From an uncultured Opitutaceae bacterium (GTDB taxonomy: Bacteria > Verrucomicrobiota > Verrucomicrobiia > Opitutales > Opitutaceae), in assembly GCA_951813085.1 (NCBI GenBank), contig OX638348.1, positions 3,357,627 through 3,421,626 on the forward strand: a DNA stretch of 64,000 bases, written 5' to 3'. This document shows positions 18,022-27,227 of this stretch, piece after piece. The notes under the pieces are model-generated. The model was not told where the DNA came from. It did not search any database and saw only the letters and a program-made list of their open reading frames with translations. The position numbers were made by a program, and so were the translations under genes. Position 1 is the stretch's first letter. Each line of letters begins with the position of its first letter.

Positions 18022-20457
18022 ATGGCCCTACACAGTTTCAACCGTAAAGCCGGCATTGGAATCCTCATACTCTGCGCCTTCTCCACCGGGCAAATCCGGG
18101 CGGGGAAAGACTTCATGGGCGCGAATTGGGAGTCGTATTCCGGCTTCTCCATCGACACGAACGCAGTCCTGCCCGAAAAGGAGACCCACCCTTCTCTCTG
18201 GTTCAACGAAGCGGGGCTCGCCTCCTTTAAACGATCGCTCGACGCGGACGCCACGATCCGGGAATACTGGGCCAAAGTCGAAAGCCACGATTTCCTCACC
18301 TCCCCCTTCCCCGTCGTTATTCCGGAAAACGAAATTCGAATCCCGGAGCTCGCAAGCGCCAACAATAAGCGGATACACAAGTACTACGGGGAAATGACCC
18401 AGATTCCGCTGTACGCGGGATTCATGGCGTGGATGACTGATGATCCCGAGCTCAAACAGCGCTACATCGACCGGGCGAAAGCGGCCCTGCTCCGCGCCTT
18501 CGACGGCCCCATCTACGATCTCGACCCTACCAAGAGCGGAGTCGACAAGTCCGTCGACGAAATCTATCGCGGCATCTGGTCCCAGTCGATCTGCGCCGCC
18601 TATGACTTCATGCAACCGTTCCTCTCCGAGGATGAGGACGCCCAAATCCGGGCCCGACTCATTCGCGAGGCCGCCTACACGCACGAGAATCTCCACTCGT
18701 GGGCAGCCGGTCCGCACAACCACCTTTCCAAACCTGCCTGGGGCCTGGCCGCGTTCGCCCTGACCCTTTCCGACGAACCCGAAGCGAGCGACTGGTTTCG
18801 CAACGCAATGGAGGCGGCCAACCAAAACACGCGCTACCACTTTAGCTCCGACGGAATCTACCGCGAAGGCGGCATGTACTACGTCTTTTCCTGGCTGAAT
18901 TTCGTCCCCTTCCTCTACCACTACAAAAACGTCTCCGGCGTCGACAGTTTCGCCGCATTCAAGAGCGCTTTCGAATGGGGCGTGATCGGCCGCAACGCCC
19001 GTGGATGGATCATGAACGTGGAAGATTCCTTCCTGCGGCCCGTTCCCACGCAAATGGTCGCCAAAGCCTTTCACGACCACCGCTCCTTTCTCGCTCCGGA
19101 AACCCCGTTCTCCGAAGTGCTGCAATGGAATTTCCAAACCACCGACTACCAGCCCTTCCGGGACGTCGAGAAAATCAGCGGTTTCAACTATACCGGCGCC
19201 ACTTGGGATTATCCGAAGGAACTGTATGAACTAATCACATACGACCCATCTATCGCCACCTCCGCTCCCACCGACGATCCGACGATCTTCATGGAGGGAG
19301 GACAGTCGTTTTTCCGCAACTCGTGGCTCAATGAGCCTGAGGACCAATTTTATCTCCTTTTCCACGGAGTTCCACAGGCGGACAACCACGACCACCACGA
19401 CACGCTTAGCTTCATCCTCTACGCTAAGAACCAGATGATGGCATCGGATAGTGGATACACTCGGTCTAGCTACGGAGAGGACATCCGCTACAGCTACTAC
19501 CGCCGCCCTCAGGCCCACAACACGATCACCTTTGACGACGTCCCGCTCGGGGACTTCGAAGAAAACCAGCCCAACCTGTCCGAAGATCGCTTGAACACGT
19601 CGTTCTTCGATCTCGAAAAGAAAAGCGCCCCCTTCCGGCGCTACCTTGGAAAACCGCTCGGCGGGGCCAAGCGCACGATCGCCTTCATCCAGGACGCCTA
19701 CTTTCTCGTGCTCGACGAAGCCAAAGGCCAAGTGTACAACGGGCAAAAGCTGGAGGGGAAATTCGACGTCTATTTCCACGGCGGACGCAGCCGGCTCAAA
19801 GTAAGCAACGAGAATTACATTTGGTCCTACAAGAACGACCGCTACGGCGACGCCTCCAAGCTTCTCACGCGCCAGCTCTCGCCCGGATCCGAGATCGAAA
19901 GCACCGAGAGAGAAAGCACCTATATCAAAGCGGACTACGATTCCTTTCCGGCGCTGCGTACGACAAAAGCAGGCCACGACGCCCTGTTCGGCCAAATTCT
20001 TTTCCCTCTTGGAAAAGGCGATCGAACGCCTGAAATCGAAGATTTTTCCACCGAAAAACTCCTCGGCGCTCGCATAGTGCGTGGAGACGCAACGGATGTA
20101 TTTCTCAAGTCGCATTCAGACAAAACGAGCGAAGCAGTGGGCATTCGATTCGATGGCGACTTCGCCTGGATCAGCTCCGAATCCGGCGATCCGGTCAAAC
20201 TAGTCGGCCAATCCATCAAGAGCCTTTCCGTTAACGGAGAGACTTTGGCGACCTCGAACAACCGCGTCACCTTCGCCCTTCAACGCGGCTCAGTTTCCGA
20301 GCTGGGCATCGCGTTGGAATCTCCGACAACACTCACCTTGGATTGGGACACTCCGGTGTCTTCCGTAACTCTCGACGGAACATCAGTATCATTCACTCAT
20401 TTGGATGGAGAACTTACCCTCGAGTTGTCACAGAACGGCAACTACATGATCCAGTAG
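18022..20457 (+). CDS. Secreted heparinase II/III-fold polysaccharide lyase
   Basis: An 811-residue exported lyase. Signal peptide about 1-28 (IGILILCAFSTGQIRAG). An N-terminal (alpha/alpha) toroid (about 60-390) contains GPHNHLSKPAWGLAAFAL, with a candidate catalytic Asn/His pair, and SDGIYREGGMYYVFS with the candidate catalytic Tyr. A beta-sandwich half (about 410-800) carries the heparinase II/III signature DNHDHHDTLSFILYA...DSGYTRS and RPQAHNTITFDD, with the metal/catalytic His cluster. Such two-domain enzymes (PL15, PL17, PL21, PL39 and others) release monomers exolytically from oligouronates. I cannot decide the family by eye; next to PL6, an oligoalginate lyase is the simplest reading. 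Third gene of the operon. Confidence 0.85.
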   Translation: MALHSFNRKAGIGILILCAFSTGQIRAGKDFMGANWESYSGFSIDTNAVLPEKETHPSLWFNEAGLASFKRSLDADATIREYWAKVESHDFLTSPFPVVIPENEIRIPELASANNKRIHKYYGEMTQIPLYAGFMAWMTDDPELKQRYIDRAKAALLRAFDGPIYDLDPTKSGVDKSVDEIYRGIWSQSICAAYDFMQPFLSEDEDAQIRARLIREAAYTHENLHSWAAGPHNHLSKPAWGLAAFALTLSDEPEASDWFRNAMEAANQNTRYHFSSDGIYREGGMYYVFSWLNFVPFLYHYKNVSGVDSFAAFKSAFEWGVIGRNARGWIMNVEDSFLRPVPTQMVAKAFHDHRSFLAPETPFSEVLQWNFQTTDYQPFRDVEKISGFNYTGATWDYPKELYELITYDPSIATSAPTDDPTIFMEGGQSFFRNSWLNEPEDQFYLLFHGVPQADNHDHHDTLSFILYAKNQMMASDSGYTRSSYGEDIRYSYYRRPQAHNTITFDDVPLGDFEENQPNLSEDRLNTSFFDLEKKSAPFRRYLGKPLGGAKRTIAFIQDAYFLVLDEAKGQVYNGQKLEGKFDVYFHGGRSRLKVSNENYIWSYKNDRYGDASKLLTRQLSPGSEIESTERESTYIKADYDSFPALRTTKAGHDALFGQILFPLGKGDRTPEIEDFSTEKLLGARIVRGDATDVFLKSHSDKTSEAVGIRFDGDFAWISSESGDPVKLVGQSIKSLSVNGETLATSNNRVTFALQRGSVSELGIALESPTTLTLDWDTPVSSVTLDGTSVSFTHLDGELTLELSQNGNYMIQ

Positions 20458-20501
20458 CTCCGAACAATCTGATATTGGTTTAACTCCCCAACCACTCAGC
20501 G

Positions 20502-22990
20502 ATGCGCTTCGTCCCCGTATACATTTGCAGTCTGATCGTCGGCCTCTGCGAACTCTCCGGCGCCGCGCTCTTTCTCGAATCGTTCAACTATGAGGATGGA
20601 GAACTGCAGGCGGCTTCCTCCAGCACTTGGGCGCCCACTGATACCGATGACTCCAACCCCAACCTCCAAGTCACGGGCGGCGCATTGCAGTGGGACTTTA
20701 CTGGAGCCCCAACGATCCAGTAAACAATGGATTCTATGGCGTTTCCTTTTCCTCATCGGGTATCCAATCCGGAAACCTGTACGCTCAATTCGAGTTGACC
20801 GCAACAACCGCTCCCACCAGCTCAAGCTTGACCGTGGGTCGCATCGCATCCTTCTGGAATGGATCGGGTGGCTATCGCGGACGCGTTTGGATCGGGACCG
20901 GCTTCGACGCGGGCGAGAACCCGGTCCTAGGAACCTTCCAAGTCGGCATCACCGAAGCAGCCGGAAGCCGCGTCGATGTTCAGTGGTTTGACGCTAATTT
21001 CGATGTCAATGAACCCGTTGTTATCGTAGTGAAATACGACTTCGCCCTCGACTCCGTATCGCTCTACGCCAACCCGGCATCCGAGGACGACGTCCACATC
21101 GAAGTCGACGATGGCGGTTCGCTATCCATCAAGGGATTCGCTTTCCGGCACAAAGACGAGTCAACCGATTCCACCAACCTGGGCGCATTCCAAATCGACA
21201 ACCTCTCCATCTCCACAACCTTTGGCGACACCACCCCCGGAGACTCGCTCGGAGCCAGCAATCTCATCGCAGGCGGATTTCCTGGAGGCGGCATTTTCCT
21301 CTCATGGAAAGACAATTCCTTCGATGAAACCTATTTTCGCGTCGATCGACGCGAAGGCTCCACCGGAGACTTCAGCGAGATCGCGCAGACGAGTCCCAAT
21401 CGTAACTCCTATCATGATACAGCGGCCCAACCAGAAGTCTCATACCAGTATCAAATCGTCACCCACAATGGGGCGGACTTGGAAGCGTCCAACGCCGCGG
21501 AATCCAGTTTATTTAACGACCTGCTTCCGATAACGCCCCCCATTCCGACCTTCATGATCGACCCCGCAAACCCAACGATTTCGTTTCCTGTCGAAGTCGC
21601 CGGCATCTACCAGCTTGAAACCTCCCCAGACCTACATTCCTGGTCGTACCAATCCCGCATCGTCGCCGATGAGGCTGGCAGCGCCAATCTGGCGCTCTTC
21701 CAAGAAAGCGACTCAACTGGATTCGCCCGTTTGCAGGCAAGTCGATTCTCAGTGCCAATCGAGCAGATCGGGCTCCTCGACGCCTTCGAAATGCCGCAGA
21801 ACGGGGGCGGAACCACATTCGACCTATTGACGTTCGGAGCGACGCCAGACGATTCCACCGATGACGATTCGATCGCGCTCAACGCTGCCCTCGACCAGAT
21901 GTCGGATGGCGACGTTCTCACCATCGCCGCTGGAACCTATCATTTGAATTCAGAGATCACGGTTCCTTCTGGGATTACAATTCAGGGCGAAGACTTAGAT
22001 TCCACGCGCCTAGTTTCGTCAACAATCGACACGCTATTCACCATACCCGCGAACGCCACCGATATAACCCTCGCCGAATTCAGTATCGATGCATCGGATA
22101 CCGATCTAGAATACGGCGTATTCATCGGACAATCCGGTGGCAGCAATGCTCAGCGGATTTGGATCCATCGGCTCGACATACAGAAATTCTCGAAACGAGG
22201 CATTCAGATCCGAAACGCCAACCATGTTAAAGTAGAGTCGTGCTCGATCCATCACGCGTCCAACTTGGGCGGCGGGGGCTTCGGCTATGGCATCGCCCTC
22301 AACGATCCCAACAATCACAATAACTGGATCACGGACTGCCTCATCGGACCCGTAATCAGGCACGGCATACTCATTCAGTTCTCCGCCCACAACAACCTGG
22401 TCGAGAACAACGTTTGCTTCGATACGACCGAAGACGCCTACGACCTGCATGGCGAAGATGAATACGCGAACGAGCTCCGTTTCAACACAGCCTACTGGAC
22501 CGATCCATCTGGATTCGATGGCACTCCCGCCGGCTTCGGCATTGGAAACACCGGCTCGACTCACGACAATTCAGGACCGAACAATTGGATACACCACAAC
22601 GAGGCGTACGGCTATCATATCGGTCTCGAAGTGATTCAAGGATCCCACCTCCAGTTCATCGACGGAAACCGCTTTTACAACAATGCTAGCGAAGGCATTC
22701 GCCTTCACGATGGGGGTGGAAACGGAATCAGTATCCGCGGCAACATATTGACCGGAAACCAAACCGGAATCAGCGCGAGCCGATCTTCGCAACTCAGGCT
22801 TATCGGCAACACGATTAGCGACAACGAGCTCGGCATCCGCCTGACCGCCGATATCGAAGACTACTCGATTACCGGGAACGACCTACGCAGAAACGAAGCA
22901 GCCACGAGTATCGGGAGCAATCAAGGAGTATACGACGACAATCTCGAGTATTCCTTGCCGCCTCAGATATTGGTCTGTCCACGAAAATAG
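20502..22990 (+). pseudogene. Secreted FnIII/right-handed beta-helix protein with a one-base frameshift
   Basis: Two overlapping frames make one protein: 20502-20723 (signal peptide MRFVPVYICSLIVGLCELSG, then a lectin-like start) and the frame continuing to 22990 (WSPNDPVNNGFYGVSF onward). Adding one C to the CCCC run at about 20705-20711 joins them as DFTGAPNDPVNN and gives 829 residues. Domains: lectin-like sandwich (about 20-235), FnIII (about 245-330), a short linker domain, then a pectate-lyase-3-like beta-helix from about 445 (FDLLTFGATPDDSTDDDSIALNAALDQ) with regular NGISIRGNILTGNQTGIS coils. Likely a polysaccharide lyase or glycan binder on the surface. The last 28 bp overlap the convergent gene on the other strand. 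A homopolymer frameshift may be a sequencing error. Confidence 0.75.
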
Positions 22991-24072
22991 GAACCCGAGT
23001 CCTTTTTTCGACGGCAAGCCAGTTCCTCCCAGCCGTAGTCAGGATACCACAACAGCGGATTAGACAGAATGCGCGCCGGGCTACTCGACTCCAAATCGGT
23101 GACCATCATCAAGTCCTCCCACAACTGCAAAAAGTGGGCGCTTCCCGTGCCCATTCCCAGCAGCAGCGCAATAGAAGGCTGCGTCAAATAGCTAATCGAA
23201 TCCGCTGGCATCTTTCCGCGAGTCGCTTCTTCTACGTTGCCCCAAAGCGGGATGAGTTTCTCGATCAACGCTCCCGCCGAACATTTCCGACGCCCGAGCC
23301 CGCCACTATCCCGAAAGTACCAGTATACAATTGCCAAATAGATTTCGACCCAGTCGCGATAAAACTTCTCGTCTCCCGATCTTGATTCAGAGCTAGTCAG
23401 TCGCTCGACCAAGCTATTCAGTCGCGGGAAAACCACTTCTTCGCAATGCGACTCCAGCGTCGCCAAGGCATCCTCGTCGTCAAGGAACCGCGAAAACGCG
23501 ATAAGCTGTAGCGCTCGAGCTAACAGCTCGAGCAAATCTGGCAGTTCGTTCTCGGACTCCACCACTGCAAGTCCACTCCGAAGCTGCTGACGGGCGAAAT
23601 TCCGAAACGCCCCCAAACCATTTTTTCCCAGTTCGCTTGACTCGTCCAACTGCATGGCCGAGAGAACCACTTCAACCAAGTACAGGCCATCGAAGTAGTG
23701 GCTATTCGCGTCGCTCGTTGCGAAGCGATGCCCATCGGCTTGACAATACCGGCGCAGACGCTTCGCGCTTGAATGTCCTCGAGAATAAAACTCCGCCTTT
23801 ATGGCGAAGCTCTCGAATCCAGAAATCGCATACGCTGCAGACAAGGAACAAAGCTCGCCTTTCAACGTTAGCAGTTCCCGAGTTTCCGCGCTTGATCGAT
23901 CCTCTTCCTTTTGATCATGAAAATCGGTATCCACCGAATCGATCACCGACCAAAGCAGCGACCCACCGAACCCTTTGCAATCGCTGCGCATAATCGCATT
24001 GGCCGCGTTTATCGATCTGGGAAGCTCCTAGTCCAGAATTCTAAAAAATACGTCGCTAATTTCTAGATGCAT
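22963..24072 (-). pseudogene. Unrecognised helical protein with an amber codon at position 15
   Basis: I do not recognise this family. The long frame begins at an ATG at 23991, but the better start is ATG 24072: it has an AGGAG site seven bases upstream, lies 23 bp after the GntR-type regulator, and its codons (MHLEISDVFFRILD, stop, ELPRSINAANAIM) run straight into the main frame. The only obstacle is TAG at 24028-24030. Without it the protein has 369 residues, is rich in helices and aromatic residues (WVEIYLAIVYWYFRD, HFLQLWEDLMMV), has no signal peptide and no evident catalytic motif; it could be an (alpha/alpha)-barrel. Start at 23991 would still leave 342 residues, so some product is possible. 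Overlaps the convergent beta-helix gene by 28 bp. Confidence 0.6.
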
Positions 24073-24094
24073 GTTGTTACTCCTAGGCGGAAAT

Positions 24095-25161
24095 TCACGT
24101 CACTACTCGGACTGGGCTATTGAGTAATTCAATCTCCTTGCCGGTTTGCACTTTCGTTATCAGCGCGTCTAGGCACCGCCGCCCGTCGTCGACGATCGGT
24201 ATCTGGATCGAAGACAATGTGGGGTACACCATATCGCATATTGGGTAGTCATTGATCCCGAGAATCGCGAGATCCTCGGGGATTTTGAGGCCGAGCCTCA
24301 GGGCTGCGTTGTGAAAAAGAACCGCGAAACGGTCGTCCGCGCAAAAGATAGGACGATTGATACTCGATTGGGAATTCAAGTAATCGTAGACCCATTCGTG
24401 TAGGCTCTCGTCGTAGAGTCGCGTACGCACGGACAATACAATCGGGTTGAATGAGACACCCAGTTCCGAAGCGATCGATTCATAGTGCCTAAACCGGTTG
24501 CAGAATACTTCCGTGTGCTCTCCGAACGCAAAGCCAATGTCCCCCGCCGTATCGGTCGATCAAATACTCCATTCCCTGGCGGATAATCGTCTCCTCGGGG
24601 TAGTAGCAGGTCGAAACCGATTGGAGTTCATCCGTAAAGGTATCCGATCCGTAAAACGCATAGGGTATTCGCTGCTCTTCTAGCAAAGGCGACATTTTCT
24701 CCACCACATCGCTGTCGCGAAAGAAAAGCACGCAGGTGGCATTGGGATAATAATGGCGGAGGTCCTCTGCGATTCGCGTGAAACGAGCCGAACTGATCGC
24801 GACCAGCATGTAAGCCCGCTTCTGAGTCAGCTTGTCGCTGATGAAGCTCTGCATAAAATTCATGATCCCGAAATCTCGAGCCGGGAGCGAATCATCAAAC
24901 CGCCCCACCACCAAAACCTAGCGCTTCACCGTCGGCGGCGAAACAAAGGTGCCACGACCATGCTCTCGATAAATCAACCCTTCGTGGATGAGCTCCTTGA
25001 GCGCCATCCGAATAGTGGGAACGCTCACGTTGAACTTCTCTTTGAGTTCGCTCTCGGAATGAAACCGGGCATGCGCCGACAAATCAGAATCCTCAATCAT
25101 CAGAGATGAGCATCCTCATGATTTGCTTGTACTTAGGGGCGTCAGTAGCGGGGTATTCCAT
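24095..25161 (-). pseudogene. GntR-LacI hybrid transcription regulator (AraR-like), broken in three places
   Basis: A winged-helix GntR DNA-binding domain (APKYKQIMRMLISD ... SESELKEKFNVSVPTIRMALKELIHEGLIYREHGRGTFV) is followed by a periplasmic-binding-protein-like sensor (LVVGRFDDSLPARDFG ... IPYAFYGSD ... DIGFAFGEHTE ... IPEDLAILGINDYPICDMVYPTLSSIQIP). This is the AraR-type architecture that senses a sugar. Lesions: one extra base at about 25098-25101, in-frame TAG at 24918-24920, and one extra base in a run of five C (plus strand 24541-24545). Removing the two bases gives exactly 355 codons from ATG 25161. A perfect palindrome lies just upstream. It probably once controlled this uronate cluster and is now inactive, unless these are sequence errors. 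Confidence 0.82.
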
Positions 25162-25181
25162 AAAATGGAAGTTCGGACCTT

Positions 25182-25199
25182 AACTCCTATATAGGAGTT
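25182..25199. promoter_or_regulatory. 18-bp perfect palindrome AACTCCTATATAGGAGTT, candidate operator
   Basis: Lies 20 bp before the ATG of the GntR-LacI hybrid regulator and 45 bp after the stop of the MDR gene on the same strand. Length, perfect symmetry and position fit an autoregulatory operator of a GntR-type dimer. It is not followed by a T-tract, so it is not a terminator. I did not find a second copy in the window. Confidence 0.5.
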
Positions 25200-25244
25200 G
25201 TCAAGGGCCCCCGGATTTTTTCTCAGCCCCCGCCGTAATTCAGT

Positions 25245-26339
25245 CTACATCTGGAAAACCATTCCCAGAATCGAGTCGGGATCCTGCGTGATCTCAGGCG
25301 TTCGATCCTCGATTTCCGCAAACGGAACCCGGTGGGTCGTCATCAGATCCACCGCGATTTTCCCCTCTGCTACGAGACGCAGGCAAAGCTCGAGGTTATT
25401 GCGCGTGTTCCAGCGAACGAACACGTCCCCGTAGCCCGTGCCGCGTTCCCACTCCGGGTCATGATAGCCCGGACCGGTGCGAGAGGAACGGCGAATATCC
25501 ATGTTGGTAAGCGTTCGGGTGAACGGAAATTCTGCCCCGCCTACAACCACCATTGTACCCATCGGATGCCCGTCGGGAGCGACTTTCATGCAGGACTCCA
25601 GCGCGTGGGCCGGTTTCTCAGCATCGCCGCCTAACGCCAGCACGCTCAAATCCAACCCGCGACCGCCTGTAAACTGCATCGTCGCGGCGGTCGAATCCTC
25701 TGAGAGCACATTGATCGTGCCGTCGATTCCCAAGGACCGGGCCAACTCCAATCGAGCGTCGACCGTATCCCAGCCAACCACGTAGCAGCCGGCCAACTGA
25801 AGCATTCGCGCGGTGATCAGTCCAACCATACCGAGACCGGCAACCGCGGCGAACTCCCCAAACTCGGGGGTCGCTCTACGCGTCGCCTGCATCGCAGTCG
25901 CCAGCAGCATTGCATACGCGCCCTGTTCAAAACTCACCGTGTCCGGCAGGACGACGACCAGGTTTTGTGGCACAACCGAATAGTCGCTGTGCTGAGCGTA
26001 GCCCGCCCCGATACACGCGACTCGATCACCCACTTTGAGGTCAACCACCGCGTCCCCGACCGCTTCCACGATACCCGTGTTGGCATACCCAAATGGCTTC
26101 GCCACAATGCTGTCGTCCGGATTGAGCTGCAACTCTCTCAATCCCCGCCAACCGCCGGCGGACTTGCTTCCGCGTTTCACCGGTCCTTTCAACTCCGAAC
26201 CGGGGCTCACCAGCGAGGCCTTCACTTTCACCAGAACGCTCGTGGAGTCGAGCTCCGGGAGCTCAGTCTCCAGCAGGTGGAATGTGCCGTCGCCATGGAG
26301 CGTTACCACGTTTCGCGTTTTCGGATGCGTTGTATTCAT
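25245..26339 (-). CDS. Medium-chain dehydrogenase/reductase (zinc-less alcohol dehydrogenase type)
   Basis: A 364-residue NAD(P)-dependent dehydrogenase. The GroES-like half has LVKVKASLVSPGSELKGP where zinc enzymes have the GICGTD cysteine, and no four-Cys structural zinc lobe, so it belongs with the bacteriochlorophyllide-dehydrogenase-like/BchC-type MDRs. Rossmann motif AVAGLGMVGLITARMLQLAG at about 165-185, with VVGWDTVDARLELA giving an acidic residue after strand 2 (NAD preference). I take the ATG at 26339 rather than the TTG four codons earlier. Last of a five-gene operon with an epimerase, a DUF2264 protein, a hydroxyacid dehydrogenase and a phosphomannose isomerase. Similar genes recur in verrucomicrobial sugar clusters; the substrate is unknown. 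Confidence 0.82.
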   Translation of the reverse strand: MNTTHPKTRNVVTLHGDGTFHLLETELPELDSTSVLVKVKASLVSPGSELKGPVKRGSKSAGGWRGLRELQLNPDDSIVAKPFGYANTGIVEAVGDAVVDLKVGDRVACIGAGYAQHSDYSVVPQNLVVVLPDTVSFEQGAYAMLLATAMQATRRATPEFGEFAAVAGLGMVGLITARMLQLAGCYVVGWDTVDARLELARSLGIDGTINVLSEDSTAATMQFTGGRGLDLSVLALGGDAEKPAHALESCMKVAPDGHPMGTMVVVGGAEFPFTRTLTNMDIRRSSRTGPGYHDPEWERGTGYGDVFVRWNTRNNLELCLRLVAEGKIAVDLMTTHRVPFAEIEDRTPEITQDPDSILGMVFQM

Positions 26340-26366
26340 AATTCTAATCAAATAATCAATTTCGCC

Positions 26367-27197
26367 TCAGGAATCGTCGCTCCCCAGCAACTTCCTAAGA
26401 TAAGTCAAATCCTCGCGCAAAGGCCCTACGACCTCGTCCCCTTCGCAGGCGGAGCCGTCGCTATTCTTGTATTCGGCCGTCAAACAGATCGGGCCCGAGT
26501 AGCCTCGCGCTCGCAACGTCTCGATGCCCTTTTTCCAAGACGAGTAGCCGACCTTCCCCGGAACCCAAGTGCGGCCCCATTGAGTCACCCCGTCCTCGTC
26601 CACACCCATATCCACTCGAATGGCATTCTTCAAGTTCACCATCGACAATCGGTCCCAAACGATATCGACCGCGATTTCCTCAAGCTCTCCCTCAAGTCCC
26701 GTATGTCCCAAATCCAGCACCGCCGAAACCTGCTTCGAATCCAGCGTTTCAATCGCGTGAAGTATACCAACCGAGCTGCTCACGTATTCATCGCAGTGAT
26801 TCTGCAATCCAATCTGTACGCCCGTCTCCGCGAGCGTCGGACCCAGGCTGCGGCAGAGGTCGCGAAAGCGCTCGACATTCTCGCGGTACGAGCGCCCCTC
26901 CTCGATCTTGAGCATCGTTCGAATAATCGGCACCCCCGCCGCGCCGCACGCTTCCACCGTTTCACGATCCAGCTCGCCGGCCACGCTGTAGATACGCATC
27001 CCGCGGCTTCGGAACGCCTCCGATGCTTCAAGCAACCCACTGCCAATATTCCCAGGACTCACCTGAAAACCGTCTCGAATCGGCAACTCGACTCCATCGA
27101 AGCCGAGATCCGCAATCGTCTCGGAAAGTTCTCCCAATGAGAGCGTCTTCCAAGGTTTAGTGAAAACCGTAATCGGCGATCGTCTACTTGTATCCAT
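26367..27197 (-). CDS. Sugar phosphate isomerase/epimerase (TIM barrel)
   Basis: A 276-residue member of the xylose isomerase-like/AP endonuclease 2 superfamily. Seen: VFTKPWKTLSLGELSETIADLGFDGVELPIRDG at the N-terminus, QIGLQNHCDEY and SAVLDLGHTGLEG with metal-ligand His/Asp, MVNLKNAIRV, and the C-terminal GPICLTAEYKNSDG with the final Glu. Distinct in sequence from the isomerase at 16.4 kb, so the two are not recent duplicates. Fourth gene of the operon, 15 bp before the MDR and 30 bp after the DUF2264 gene. Substrate unknown. Confidence 0.84.
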   Translation of the reverse strand: MDTSRRSPITVFTKPWKTLSLGELSETIADLGFDGVELPIRDGFQVSPGNIGSGLLEASEAFRSRGMRIYSVAGELDRETVEACGAAGVPIIRTMLKIEEGRSYRENVERFRDLCRSLGPTLAETGVQIGLQNHCDEYVSSSVGILHAIETLDSKQVSAVLDLGHTGLEGELEEIAVDIVWDRLSMVNLKNAIRVDMGVDEDGVTQWGRTWVPGKVGYSSWKKGIETLRARGYSGPICLTAEYKNSDGSACEGDEVVGPLREDLTYLRKLLGSDDS

Positions 27198-27227
27198 AAA
27201 GGCCCTTTTTGAAGGCTCTCGCCCGTT

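Noticed and set aside
18028..19137. A 369-codon open frame on the minus strand opposite the heparinase-type lyase
   Set aside because: Low-complexity, Val/Gly-rich translation with no recognisable features; it is the shadow of the G+C-rich codon positions of the real gene.
25965..27140. A 391-codon plus-strand frame opposite the MDR and epimerase genes
   Set aside because: Arg/His-rich translation crossing two well-supported genes on the other strand, with no family resemblance.
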